From JADJYF01 sp050186725 (lineage in GTDB: Bacteria > Pseudomonadota > Gammaproteobacteria > Ga0077536), in the NCBI GenBank assembly GCA_050186725.1, contig JBFWYG010000004.1, positions 1 to 64,000 on the forward strand: 64,000 nt of DNA, in the 5' to 3' direction. Numbering within the stretch: position 1 is the first letter of the stretch; each line of letters starts with the position of its first letter. The notes below the pieces were generated by a model. It did no database searches. It saw only the letters and a program-made list of their open reading frames with translations, and was not told the DNA's origin. A program made the position numbers and the translations under genes. This document shows, piece by piece, positions 38,909 to 48,499 of this stretch.

Positions 38909-40324
38909 TCAGACGTCGAGGTTCAGCTCCTTGATCTTGCGGGTCAGCGTGTTGCGTCCCCAGCCAAGGAGCTTGGCAGCTTCCTGACGCCGGCCGCGGG
39001 TCGCCTTCAGCGCGACCTCTATCATGGTGGTCTCGAACCGCGGCACCGCCTCGGCGAGTATCGGCAGTTCGCCGGCGCTGCGCGTGCGCAGCTCCGCCCA
39101 CTGGCGCAGCGCTGTCTCCCAGTCCGCCGGACCGGCCACCGCCGGCACTTCACCTTCGGCCAGCAGTTCGCCCGGCAGATCCTCGATATCGATTTCGCGC
39201 GACGGCGCCATGATCATCACGCGCCGGCAGACGTTCTCCAGCTGGCGCACGTTGCCCGGCCAGGAGAAGCGCCGCATGACCTCCAGCGCGCGCGGCAGCA
39301 GCTTCTTCGGCTCGACCTGCAGTTCAGCGGCGGTGGCGCGCAGGAAGTGATCGGCCAGCGCGTCGAGATCGTCGGCGCGCGCACGGAGCGGCGGCAACTG
39401 CAGGCGGATCACGTTCAGGCGATGGAACAGGTCCTCGCGAAAGCTGCCGGCGCGCACCTGCTGCTCGAGGTGCTGATGGGTGGCGGCGATGACCCGCACG
39501 TCCACGCGTACCGGTTCATGGCCGCCCACGCGGTAGAACTCGCCATCGGCCAGCACGCGCAGCAGGCGGGTCTGCAACTCCGCCGGCATGTCGCCGATTT
39601 CGTCGAGGAACAGCGTGCCGCCATTGGCCTGCTCGAAGCGGCCGATGCGCTGGGCGGCCGCGCCGGTGAACGCGCCCTTCTCGTGACCGAAGAGCTCGGA
39701 TTCGAGCAGGTCGCGCGGAATGGCCGCGGTGTTCAAGGCGATGAAGGGCTTGGCCGAACGCGGACTGTGACGATGCAGCGCGCGGGCCACGAGTTCCTTG
39801 CCGGTGCCGGACTCGCCGGTCAGGAGCACCGTCATGTTGGAGTTCGACAAGCGTCCGATGGCGCGGAACACCTCCTGCATCGCGGCGGACGAGCCAATGA
39901 TCTCGGGCACCGGCGTATTGTCCGCAGGCGTCTCGGCGGCGCCCGTGCCGGCCGCGGACTTGCGCAGCGCACGCCGTACGATGTTGATCACATCGTCGAC
40001 GTCGAAGGGCTTCGGCATGTACTCGAAGGCGCCGCCGCGGAACGCGGCCACGGCGCGGTCGAGATCGGCGTAGGCGGTCATGATGATCACCGGCAGCTGC
40101 GGGTGTGCGGCCTGCACGGACTCGAGCAGCGCCAGGCCGTCGGTGCCGGGCATGCGGATGTCGGTGATGATCACGTCCGGTTCGAACTTGTCGAGACGCG
40201 CGAGCACCTTGTCGGCGCTGTCGAAGCTGCGCGTTGCGATGTGCTCCTTTTCCAGCGCGCGCTCCAGCACCCAGCGGATCGCACGGTCGTCGTCGACGAT
40301 CCATACCTCGTGCTGTCTGTTCAT
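38909..40324 (-). CDS. ntrC: nitrogen regulation response regulator NtrC
   Basis: Enhancer-binding activator of sigma54 promoters under nitrogen limitation. The 471-residue protein has a receiver with phospho-acceptor D55 in IITDIRMPG, an AAA+ domain with Walker A GESGTGKE and the sigma54-contact loop GAFTGA, and a C-terminal Fis-type helix-turn-helix ending GWGRNTLTRKIKEL. The ATG at 40324 overlaps the ntrB stop (ATGA). Confidence 0.97.
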   Translation of the reverse strand: MNRQHEVWIVDDDRAIRWVLERALEKEHIATRSFDSADKVLARLDKFEPDVIITDIRMPGTDGLALLESVQAAHPQLPVIIMTAYADLDRAVAAFRGGAFEYMPKPFDVDDVINIVRRALRKSAAGTGAAETPADNTPVPEIIGSSAAMQEVFRAIGRLSNSNMTVLLTGESGTGKELVARALHRHSPRSAKPFIALNTAAIPRDLLESELFGHEKGAFTGAAAQRIGRFEQANGGTLFLDEIGDMPAELQTRLLRVLADGEFYRVGGHEPVRVDVRVIAATHQHLEQQVRAGSFREDLFHRLNVIRLQLPPLRARADDLDALADHFLRATAAELQVEPKKLLPRALEVMRRFSWPGNVRQLENVCRRVMIMAPSREIDIEDLPGELLAEGEVPAVAGPADWETALRQWAELRTRSAGELPILAEAVPRFETTMIEVALKATRGRRQEAAKLLGWGRNTLTRKIKELNLDV

Positions 40325-41391
40325 GACGATTCTCCCACTGGCAACCATACTGAGAACTCGGTGTGTCCTGGCTCGCTTTCGAAACCGATCAGCCCGCCTT
40401 GGCGATGGACCAGCGATTGCGCGATGGGCAGGCCGAGGCCGGAGCCGTCGGCCCGTCCGGAGACGAGCGGAAAGAAGATGCTGGCCGCGAGCGTGGGATC
40501 CACGCCGGGCCCGTTGTCGATGACCTGGGTCCGGATCACGAGCTTGTGCAGCGTCGTGCCGATGGTGAACTTGCGCTGCACGCGCGTACGCAGCGTGACC
40601 GTGCCGCCTTGCCCCTCGATGGCCTGCACGGCGTTGCGCACCAGGTTCAGGAAGGCCTGCACGAGCTGATCGCGGTCGGCGATGATCTCGGGAAGGCTGG
40701 GATCGTAGTCGCGCACGATCTCCACCGCGCCGCCTCGCTCGGCCGCGACGACCTGGCGCACGTGCTCCAGCACGTCGTGGATGTTCAAGTGCCGCTTGTT
40801 CGACTCGCCGCGCGGCCCGAGCATGCGTTCGACGAGGGTTCGCAGCCGATCGGCTTCGCCGATGATGATCTGGGTGTACTCGGCGAGCTTCTGGTCTTCC
40901 AGCTCACGCTCCAAGAGCTGCGCCGCGCCACGGATGCCGCCGAGCGGATTCTTGATCTCGTGGGCGAGGCCCTGCAGGAGCACGCTCGAGACCTGGTTGC
41001 GCATGAGCATGTTGCCTTCCAGCTGGATACGCTGGTGACGCTCGACATTGGTCATCTCGATCAGCACCAGCGACGGGTCGCCGCTGTTGCGCCACAGCGG
41101 CGTGATGGTGCAATCGACGGTGGTGACCGTCATGCGCCCGAGGCGCAAATCGAGGTCGCGCTCGGTGAAGGAGCGCCCCTCGAGCAGGGCGCGGCGCGCG
41201 GCGGCGATGAGCTCGTCCGCGCCGGGCAGGACGTCGGGCAGCGACAGATCGCGCAGGCGGGTCTCGCTGGTCGAGATCAGTGACTGCGCGGCGGCGTTCA
41301 CGCGGACCAGGCGCAGCCGGTCGTCCACGAGGATGACCGCGGTGGCAAGCGCCTCGACGAGATCGAAGTCCAGCAAGGTGAACGGCATCAT
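40321..41391 (-). CDS. ntrB: nitrogen regulation sensor kinase NtrB
   Basis: Cytosolic kinase/phosphatase that sets NtrC phosphorylation through PII. It has an N-terminal PAS domain (ALATAVILVDDRLRLVRVN), the H-box GLAHEIKNPLGGIRGA, N-box NLVRNAVQA and G-box DGSGLGLPIAQ. The ATG at 41391 (MMPFTLLDFD) gives 356 residues aligned with the E. coli start; the upstream ATG at 41433 has a possible AGGG but would place an NtrC site inside the gene. It overlaps ntrC by 4 nt. Confidence 0.95.
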   Translation of the reverse strand: MMPFTLLDFDLVEALATAVILVDDRLRLVRVNAAAQSLISTSETRLRDLSLPDVLPGADELIAAARRALLEGRSFTERDLDLRLGRMTVTTVDCTITPLWRNSGDPSLVLIEMTNVERHQRIQLEGNMLMRNQVSSVLLQGLAHEIKNPLGGIRGAAQLLERELEDQKLAEYTQIIIGEADRLRTLVERMLGPRGESNKRHLNIHDVLEHVRQVVAAERGGAVEIVRDYDPSLPEIIADRDQLVQAFLNLVRNAVQAIEGQGGTVTLRTRVQRKFTIGTTLHKLVIRTQVIDNGPGVDPTLAASIFFPLVSGRADGSGLGLPIAQSLVHRQGGLIGFESEPGHTEFSVWLPVGESS

Positions 41392-41407
41392 GGTCAGGCA
41401 AATAGTG

Positions 41408-41424
41408 TGCACTAATGTGGTGCG
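41408..41424 (-). promoter_or_regulatory. near-consensus NtrC binding site upstream of ntrB
   Basis: The plus strand reads tgcactaatgtggtgcg, matching the enteric NtrC consensus TGCACY-N5-GGTGCA at 11 of 12 defined bases. It lies 17-33 nt before the preferred ntrB ATG, the position from which NtrC represses the glnL promoter in enteric bacteria. Confidence 0.6.
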
Positions 41425-41560
41425 ATCGGACATGGCGCCGCCCTCGCGGCGCCCCGTCGAGCCTGAAAAGCCCGACTGCCAGGCCCCGCGACGCGCACGC
41501 TTGGGGCATTGGAGGCCGGGCTGACGGCCCTCAGTGCGTGAGGAGCAAGAATCGGACCAA

Positions 41561-42130
41561 TTACTTGGCGGAGTTGGCGCGCGGACGGATACCGCCCGGC
41601 TGACCAGTCTTGGGATTGGCGACGGAGTTCTTCAGCAGATGGAAAGTGGTAGTGGGCGAGCGGAGGAGTTCGGCGCCGTCCCGGTCGAGCACGGCGGCCG
41701 CGAGCTGGTGAGTGCCGCGATCCACGGCCGGCAGGAGGAAATGCGGGGAGCCACTGGGAGAACCGAAGGGCTCTCCGTCGACGTAGAGCTGAACCCGATG
41801 GCCGAGACTCACGAGCAGTTCCGGCACCGTCAGCACATCCACGCCCACCGAGGCCTGGTTGCGCAGCGTGTCGTCATCGACCGGTGCCACGACGCTTATG
41901 CTCTCGTATGGTGCGTACGCCTCACCAGAGGGCCGTGGCGTCGCCTCTTCGCCGGCCTGCTTGACCGGCGACCCGGGAACGATGGTCGGCTCCTTGAGTT
42001 CGACCACTTCGGCGCCGTCGGTGGGCGTATCGGAGAACTCGACATTGCCGTCCTTATCGACGCGTCGATAGACCTCGGCCGAGGCCAAGCCGGTCGTGAG
42101 CAGCAGGATGAGCAACAGGACATGCCGCAT
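41561..42130 (-). CDS. DUF4124-containing exported protein
   Basis: Unknown function. The 189-residue product has a signal peptide of about 18 residues (VLLLILLLTTGLASA) followed by the short DUF4124 motif EVYRRVDKDGNVEFSDTP and a C-terminal beta-rich domain (VQLYVDGEPFG, AVLDRDGAELLRSPT). Such proteins commonly sit between glnA and ntrBC in Pseudomonas-like genomes. The 127-nt gap to ntrB and the terminator beyond glnA suggest a separate transcript. Confidence 0.85.
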   Translation of the reverse strand: MRHVLLLILLLTTGLASAEVYRRVDKDGNVEFSDTPTDGAEVVELKEPTIVPGSPVKQAGEEATPRPSGEAYAPYESISVVAPVDDDTLRNQASVGVDVLTVPELLVSLGHRVQLYVDGEPFGSPSGSPHFLLPAVDRGTHQLAAAVLDRDGAELLRSPTTTFHLLKNSVANPKTGQPGGIRPRANSAK

Positions 42131-42209
42131 CGTCGCAGAGCCCCAGGAGGTGAACCGGTGTCTAGTCTAACGCACTAGGCCGCGCGCCACTGACGTCGTA
42201 TGCGGAAAA

Positions 42210-42238
42210 GCAAAGGCCCCCATGAAGGGGGCCTTTGC
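42210..42238 (-). terminator. glnA intrinsic terminator
   Basis: A perfect 12-bp stem (gcaaaggccccc / gggggcctttgc) with a 5-nt loop begins 22 nt after the glnA stop and is followed on the minus strand by ttttcc. It should separate glnA from the DUF4124 gene. Confidence 0.85.
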
Positions 42239-42259
42239 GAGCTGCGTGAAGACGGTGCC

Positions 42260-43672
42260 TTACACGCTGTAGTACATGTCGTATTCCACCGGGTGGGTCG
42301 ACATGCGCAGCGCCGTGACGTCCTGCATCTTCAGTTCGATGTAGGCGTCGATGGCATCGTCCGAGAGCACGCCGCCGGCCTTGAGGAAGTCGCGGTCGGC
42401 GTCCAGTGCCTCCAGCGCCTGGTCGAGCGCGTGGCACACCGTCGGGATGCCCTTCGACTCCTCGGGCGAGAGGTCGTACAGGTCCTTGTCCATCGGGTCG
42501 CCCGGATGGATCTTGTTCAGGATGCCGTCGATACCCGCCATCATCATCGCCGCGAACCCGAGATAGGGGTTGGCCGACGGGTCAGGGAAGCGCACTTCGA
42601 TGCGGCGCGCCTTCGGGCTGAAGACCCACGGAATACGCACGGAGGCCGAGCGATTGCGCGAGGAATAGGCCAGGAAGACCGGCGCCTCGAAGCCCGGCAC
42701 CAGGCGCTTGTAGCTGTTGGTGCCCGGGTTGGTGAAGGCGTTGATGGCGCGCGCGTGCTTGATGATGCCGCCGATGTAGTAGAGCGCGGTCTCCGACAGG
42801 CCGCCGTAGCCGTCGCCGGCGAACAGGTTCTTGCCGTCGCGGGAGAGCGACTGGTGCACGTGCATGCCGCTGCCGTTGTCACCGACCAGGGGCTTCGGCA
42901 TGAAGGTCGCGGTCTTGCCGTAGCCATGGGCCACGTTGTGCACCACGTACTTCAGGATCTGGGTCATGTCGGCGCGCTTGACCAGGGTGTCGAAACGCGT
43001 GCCGATCTCGCACTGGCCGGCGGTCGCCACTTCGTGGTGATGCACCTCGACCGGCACGCCCATCTGTTCCATCACCAGGCACATGGTGGAACGGATGTCC
43101 TGCAGCGAATCGATCGGCGGCACCGGGAAGTAGCCGCCCTTGATGCCGGGACGGTGGCCGATGTTGCCGTCGTCGAACACCTTGGCGGAGTTCCATGCGG
43201 ATTCGTCGGAATCGACGTGGAAGAACGAACCGCGCATTTCCACGCCCCAGCGGACGTCGTCGAAAATGAAGAATTCGGGTTCCGGACCGAAGTAGGCGGT
43301 GTCGCCGACCCCGGAAGCTTTCAGATAGGCCTCGGCGCGCTTGGCCGCGGAGCGCGGGCAGCGGATGTAGCCTTCGCCCGTGGCCGGTTCGACCACGTCG
43401 CAGCGAACGATGAGCGTCTTCTCTTCGAAGAAGGGGTCCATCACCGCGGTCGAGGGATCGGGCATCAGGATCATGTCGGACTCATTGATGCCCTTCCAGC
43501 CGGCGATCGACGAGCCGTCGAACATCTTGCCGTCCTCGAAGAAGCTGTCGTCCACGTCACGCGACGGAATGGTGACGTGCTGCTCCTTGCCCTTGGTGTC
43601 CGTGAACCGGATGTCGACGAACTTGACCTCTTCGTCCGTGATTGTTTTGAGAATGCTCTCGATCGATGACAT
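42260..43672 (-). CDS. glnA: glutamine synthetase type I
   Basis: Assimilates ammonia by making glutamine from glutamate and ATP; forms dodecamers. The 470-residue protein has the catalytic FDGSSIAGW loop, GMHVHQSLSR and NRSASVRIP. The adenylylation tyrosine is present at about residue 399 in DKDLYDLSPEE, marking the GSI-beta type controlled by GlnE. GGAGGA lies just upstream of the ATG. A sigma54-like element lies at 43773-43788 and ntrBC follow downstream. Confidence 0.98.
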   Translation of the reverse strand: MSSIESILKTITDEEVKFVDIRFTDTKGKEQHVTIPSRDVDDSFFEDGKMFDGSSIAGWKGINESDMILMPDPSTAVMDPFFEEKTLIVRCDVVEPATGEGYIRCPRSAAKRAEAYLKASGVGDTAYFGPEPEFFIFDDVRWGVEMRGSFFHVDSDESAWNSAKVFDDGNIGHRPGIKGGYFPVPPIDSLQDIRSTMCLVMEQMGVPVEVHHHEVATAGQCEIGTRFDTLVKRADMTQILKYVVHNVAHGYGKTATFMPKPLVGDNGSGMHVHQSLSRDGKNLFAGDGYGGLSETALYYIGGIIKHARAINAFTNPGTNSYKRLVPGFEAPVFLAYSSRNRSASVRIPWVFSPKARRIEVRFPDPSANPYLGFAAMMMAGIDGILNKIHPGDPMDKDLYDLSPEESKGIPTVCHALDQALEALDADRDFLKAGGVLSDDAIDAYIELKMQDVTALRMSTHPVEYDMYYSV

Positions 43673-43772
43673 TTAGTTATTCCTCCATCCATCCACTATC
43701 GAGTTTGAAAAGGAGCGCGAATTAAACGCTTTGGGCAGAAAGCATGCTCGGTCATCGAACAGGGGCTCGGTC

Positions 43773-43788
43773 TGCTGTCCGTGCGCCA
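43773..43788 (-). promoter_or_regulatory. candidate sigma54 promoter of glnA
   Basis: The minus strand reads tggcgcacggacagca: the -24 TGGCGC fits TGGCRC, and GG and GC doublets are exactly 10 bp apart as sigma54 requires. The -12 box is poor (cagca against ttgca). Start would be near 43761, about 90 nt before glnA. Confidence 0.45.
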
Positions 43789-43909
43789 AATGCGAGCACA
43801 TTGCATGCCAATGGTAAGCTATTGAATTAAAGGGAGCAGCCCCCGCAGCGAAACCGAAATGCACTGATATTGATCATTTCTTGATGATATCGCACCAGGA
43901 TCGAACAAT

Positions 43910-45157
43910 TCATGGAATGAGGAGGTTCGCCTCGTTGGCGGTCAGCTCCGCCAGGGTCTCGCGCCGACGTATGGCTACGAAGCGGTCGCCGTCGACCAGG
44001 ATCTCGGCCGGACGCGGACGCGCGTTGTAGTTCGAACTCATGGTGAAGCCATAGGCGCCGACGTCGGTGAGAGCGAGCAGCGTTCCGGGTCGAGCCGGCA
44101 GGTCGCGATCGCGCGCCAGCCAGTCACCGCTCTCGCACACCGGCCCGACCACGTCGCAGCGCACCAGGGAGGCGTCGTCCGCGCGCTCCACCGGCAGCAC
44201 GCCGTGCCACGCCTCGTACAGGGCGGGCCGCATGAGGTCGTTCATCGCGGCGTCGACGATGGCGAAGGTCTTGGCGGGCGTGGTCTTGAGGTACTCGATG
44301 GTCGTCACCAGGGTGCCCGCCGCGCCGACCAGCGAGCGCCCGGGTTCCATGCACACTTCGTAGCGCGCGGGCACGGCCGCGCACACCGCCGCGACCAGAT
44401 CGGCGACAGGGGGCGGCACGTCATCCGCCTCGTAGCGAATGCCGAGGCCGCCACCGACGTCGATGTGGTGGAGTTCGATGCCCTCAGCACGCAGCCTCTC
44501 CGCGAGCGCCACGACTTCGCCGACGGCCTCGACCACCGGCGCCAGCGAGGTCAGCTGGGAACCGATGTGACAGGCCACTCCAGCAGGCTCCAGCCACTCG
44601 TCGGCGGCGATGCGGCGATACAGCGCCGCCGCGTCCGGAAGAGGCACGCCGAACTTGTTCTGCTTGAGCCCGGTGGAGATGTAGGGATGGGTCTTGGGAT
44701 CGACGTCGGGATTGACCCTGATGGCCACCCTCACCCGCTTGCGCGCCGCGGCGGCGATGGCTGCCAGGCGGGTCAGTTCGGCCTCCGATTCGAGATTGAT
44801 ACAGGCGACGCCCACCGCGACCGCCTCTTCGAGTTCCAGCCGCGTCTTGCCGACACCGGAGAACACCACGTCGCCCGCGCCTCCGCCGGCAGCCAGAACC
44901 CGCGCGAGTTCGCCGCCCGACACGATGTCGAAAGCCGCGCCCTCGTGCAGGAGCACGCGCAGGATGGAGAGATTGTCGTTGGCCTTCACCGCGTAATGGA
45001 TGCGGTGCGCGCGTGCGCCGAAGGCGCGATCGTAGGCGCGGTAGTTCGCCTCGATCTCGCGTCGCGAATAGACGTAGCAGGGCGTGCCGAAAGCGCGCGC
45101 GACATCCCGCAGATCGACGTCGTCGACGTGCAGGACGTCGTTCCTGTATGCGCGCAT
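43910..45157 (-). CDS. lysA: diaminopimelate decarboxylase
   Basis: PLP enzyme that makes L-lysine from meso-diaminopimelate. The ATG at 45157 gives 415 residues, with the Schiff-base lysine in IHYAVKAND, HIGSQLTSL, DVGGGLGI and the dimer-interface CESGDW cysteine. It is 25 nt downstream of the lptM lipoprotein gene, a classical pair. dapF, which often follows, is absent; glnA lies next on the same strand. Confidence 0.96.
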   Translation of the reverse strand: MRAYRNDVLHVDDVDLRDVARAFGTPCYVYSRREIEANYRAYDRAFGARAHRIHYAVKANDNLSILRVLLHEGAAFDIVSGGELARVLAAGGGAGDVVFSGVGKTRLELEEAVAVGVACINLESEAELTRLAAIAAAARKRVRVAIRVNPDVDPKTHPYISTGLKQNKFGVPLPDAAALYRRIAADEWLEPAGVACHIGSQLTSLAPVVEAVGEVVALAERLRAEGIELHHIDVGGGLGIRYEADDVPPPVADLVAAVCAAVPARYEVCMEPGRSLVGAAGTLVTTIEYLKTTPAKTFAIVDAAMNDLMRPALYEAWHGVLPVERADDASLVRCDVVGPVCESGDWLARDRDLPARPGTLLALTDVGAYGFTMSSNYNARPRPAEILVDGDRFVAIRRRETLAELTANEANLLIP

Positions 45158-45182
45158 TGAAGCTCTCTCGGATTGCCGCTGT

Positions 45183-45323
45183 TCAGCGTGCCTGAAGGTC
45201 CTGGCGACTCTCGGGCTCATCGGGAATGTAGAGGTCGCCCTTCTGGCCGCAGCCGCCCACGCCGACCAGCAGCGTCAGCAGCAGCAACGCCGCCAGACGA
45301 TGACCGAAGCTTGTCGCCAACAT
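45183..45323 (-). CDS. lptM: LptM (YifL)-type small lipoprotein
   Basis: LptM helps oxidative maturation of the LptDE translocon in E. coli. The ATG at 45323 has GGAGGG 6-11 nt upstream and gives a 46-residue precursor with a short lipoprotein signal (ALLLLTLLVGVGGC) and, straight after the acylated cysteine, the family hallmark GQKGDLYIPDE. Longer starts at 45338 and 45365 are possible. It precedes lysA as in many gammaproteobacteria, which strengthens the call. Confidence 0.85.
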   Translation of the reverse strand: MLATSFGHRLAALLLLTLLVGVGGCGQKGDLYIPDEPESRQDLQAR

Positions 45324-45679
45324 CGCTACCCTCCGCATCGGCGTGGTCGCTGGGCGCACCCTCACCGAAACAGCTAGGAATCACATCACTGGAAAGTGGA
45401 GTACAACGGCCGCTCGGGCCATCGGGTCACGGGCCCTCGAAGGCCGGACTGACCACCCCGGCATTGTACCCACAGCCCTGGCGTGCGGCGACGGCCACGT
45501 GTTCGCGCGCTGCGCGCGCCCTGGTCCGCGCATCGCCTGCAGGCGGCTTGCGCTCAACTCCGAGGCGGCCGACAGGCGCCGCGGCCGACGCTCGCGGGCG
45601 GACCTTGCCGGCTTGCATTGCCGTTTGCCTCGTCTGAGAATGCGGCCAACTTCACCTTTCGAGAGACCCTCGCACACCC
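45324..45679. other. intergenic region between divergent lptM and trxA
   Basis: No convincing gene is seen; open frames here have no family features. It should hold promoters for both sides. For trxA, ttgcat (45613-45618) and gagaat (45636-45641) with 17-bp spacing is a weak candidate. There is no cyaY, which lies opposite lptM in enteric bacteria. Confidence 0.4.
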
Positions 45680-46006
45680 ATGAGCGAACACATTTCCCAT
45701 GTCACAGACGACTCGTTCGACGCCGACGTGCTGAAGTCCGACAAGCCCGTGCTGGTCGACTATTGGGCCGAGTGGTGCGGCCCGTGCAAGATGATCGCGC
45801 CGATCCTGGAAGAGGTCTCGTCGCAGTACGCCGAGCGCTTGAAGGTGGCGAAGCTCGACGTCGACCAGAACCAGGCGACCTCCATGAAGTACGGCATCCG
45901 CGGCATCCCCACGCTCATGCTGTTCAAGGAAGGCAACATCGTCGCGACCCACGTCGGCGCGCTGACCAAGTCACAGCTCACCGCTTTCATCGACGGCAAC
46001 GTCTGA
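45680..46006 (+). CDS. trxA: thioredoxin 1
   Basis: Cytosolic disulfide reductase. The 108-residue protein has the active site WCGPCK at residues 32-37, the cis-proline in RGIPTLMLF and the KFGIRG-like loop (KYGIRGIP). The position immediately before rho is the usual gammaproteobacterial order. A strong hairpin follows 12 nt after the stop. Confidence 0.98.
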   Translation: MSEHISHVTDDSFDADVLKSDKPVLVDYWAEWCGPCKMIAPILEEVSSQYAERLKVAKLDVDQNQATSMKYGIRGIPTLMLFKEGNIVATHVGALTKSQLTAFIDGNV

Positions 46007-46017
46007 CGCGCGCCTCC

Positions 46018-46046
46018 CACCTGCGCCACGGGCTGTGGCGCAGGTG
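46018..46046 (+). terminator. hairpin after trxA
   Basis: A perfect 12-bp stem (cacctgcgccac / gtggcgcaggtg) with a 5-nt loop follows trxA by 12 nt. The sequence after it (ttcgagtttcccg) is only mildly T-rich, so termination may be partial. The remaining 170 nt to rho form its leader; no gene is seen there. Confidence 0.6.
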
Positions 46047-46219
46047 TTCGAGTTTCCCGACTTCGCAGGTAGACGGCACCCAGGGAGCGTGCTATTTTCC
46101 GTTGACGAGTCCAAGCAGCCTGCCCGGATTCGACCTCCACTGAATTCTTGTGTAGCAGCCATTCTGGCGCGGCGCGCATGAGCGCATCGCGGTTCAATCC
46201 CACACGCGACTCTTAAACG

Positions 46220-47476
<1,257 letters not shown>

Positions 47477-47493
47477 GCGACGCGTTCGTCGCG

Positions 47494-47527
47494 ACAAAAA
47501 AAGGGGCCTCGCGGCCCCTTTTTTTGT
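47494..47527. terminator. bidirectional intrinsic terminator between rho and hinT
   Basis: A 15-bp perfect stem with aaaaaaagggg on one arm and cccctttttttt-type sequence on the other, tetraloop tcgc, lies 17 nt after rho and 10 nt beyond the convergent hinT stop. The T-runs on both strands make it work in both directions. Confidence 0.92.
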
Positions 47528-47536
47528 TTCTCGCAC

Positions 47537-47881
47537 TCAGCCTGGCGGCCAGGCGAAGCGTCGTCCGCCGAGCACGTGCAGATGCAGGTGGAACACCGAT
47601 TGCCCGACCGCGGCGCCATTGTTGACCGCCACGCGAAACGCATCACCGTGACCCTCGGCCGCCGCGACCTTGGCCGCCACCAGCATCAGGTGGCCGAGTG
47701 TCGACTGGTCTTCGGCGGTCGCGGTCGAGATCATCACTATCGGCTTCTTCGGACACACCAGCACGTGCATCGGCGCCTGCGGATTGATGTCGCGAAAGGC
47801 GATGGCGACGTCATCCTCGTAGACGATGTCAGCCGGGATCTCGCGCGCGATGATTCTCTCGAACAGGGTCTTGTCGCTCAT
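47537..47881 (-). CDS. hinT: HIT-family purine nucleoside phosphoramidase (HinT)
   Basis: Hydrolyses adenosine phosphoramidates and lysyl-AMP-type compounds. The 114-residue protein carries the histidine triad HLHLHVLGG near the C-terminus and the family start TLFERIIAREIPADIVYEDD. It is the last gene of tesA-nudix-hinT on the minus strand, 42 nt after the nudix gene. Confidence 0.94.
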   Translation of the reverse strand: MSDKTLFERIIAREIPADIVYEDDVAIAFRDINPQAPMHVLVCPKKPIVMISTATAEDQSTLGHLMLVAAKVAAAEGHGDAFRVAVNNGAAVGQSVFHLHLHVLGGRRFAWPPG

Positions 47882-47923
47882 CGGTTCGTTCCTGGTGAAG
47901 GACTGGGCTGGGAGGACGCCGCG

Positions 47924-48499
47924 TCAGGGCCGCGGCCGGCGCGGCACGAACTCGGCATGATGGCCGTCGCGCACGATGTCGCCGAAGTGCAGGCCGAAGC
48001 GCCCCTGGGCGCGGTCCTGGAAATAGCGCTTCAAGGTATGCGTGATGGTCGGAAAGGCGAGTTCCGCCCACGGGATCTCGTGTTCGTAGTAGAGCTTGCA
48101 CTCCAGGCTCTCGACCCCGGGCGCGAACTCGAGCACCGGCAGGTGCGCGCGGAACATCATGTAGACCTGGTTGATCTGCGGCAGGTTGAACACCGCGAAG
48201 AGTTCTTCGACTTCGACCCGCGAACAGGCTTCCTCCCAGGTCTCGCGCGCCGCGGCCTCGGCCGTGGTCTCGCCGTTTTCCATGAAGCCGGCCGGCAGGG
48301 TCCACCAGCCGAAGCGCGGCTCGATGGCGCGCTTGCACAACAGGATCTGCTCGCCCCACACCGGAATGCAGCCGGCGACGATCTTCGGATTCTCGTAGAA
48401 GATCTCACCGCACGCGTCGCAGATGTGACGCGGGCGATTGTCCCCGTCGGGCACGCGCCAGACCATCTGGCTGGAACCACACAGACTGCAAAACTTCAC
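47924..48499 (-). CDS. Nudix hydrolase with N-terminal zinc ribbon
   Basis: Predicted nucleoside-diphosphate hydrolase, substrate unknown; the zinc ribbon resembles NudC-type NADH pyrophosphatases. The 191-residue protein has four cysteines in a ribbon (CSLC ... CDAC within the first 30 residues) and the Nudix box GFMENGETTAEAAARETWEE, where the final consensus glycine is replaced by cysteine-serine. The start overlaps the tesA stop by 4 nt. Confidence 0.88.
   Translation of the reverse strand: MKFCSLCGSSQMVWRVPDGDNRPRHICDACGEIFYENPKIVAGCIPVWGEQILLCKRAIEPRFGWWTLPAGFMENGETTAEAAARETWEEACSRVEVEELFAVFNLPQINQVYMMFRAHLPVLEFAPGVESLECKLYYEHEIPWAELAFPTITHTLKRYFQDRAQGRFGLHFGDIVRDGHHAEFVPRRPRP

Noticed and set aside
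43857..43900. Possible NtrC sites upstream of glnA (tgcact near 43860, gcacc near 43892)
   Set aside because: Each is only a half-site; neither has a partner half at the required 5-bp spacing.
45427..45618. Short minus-strand open frames between lptM and trxA
   Set aside because: Arg/Ala-rich, no ribosome-binding site or recognisable motif; they look like chance frames in GC-rich DNA.
46189..46201. tRNA T-loop-like ggttcaatccc before rho
   Set aside because: The flanking bases do not form a T-stem and no other tRNA arm can be folded around it.
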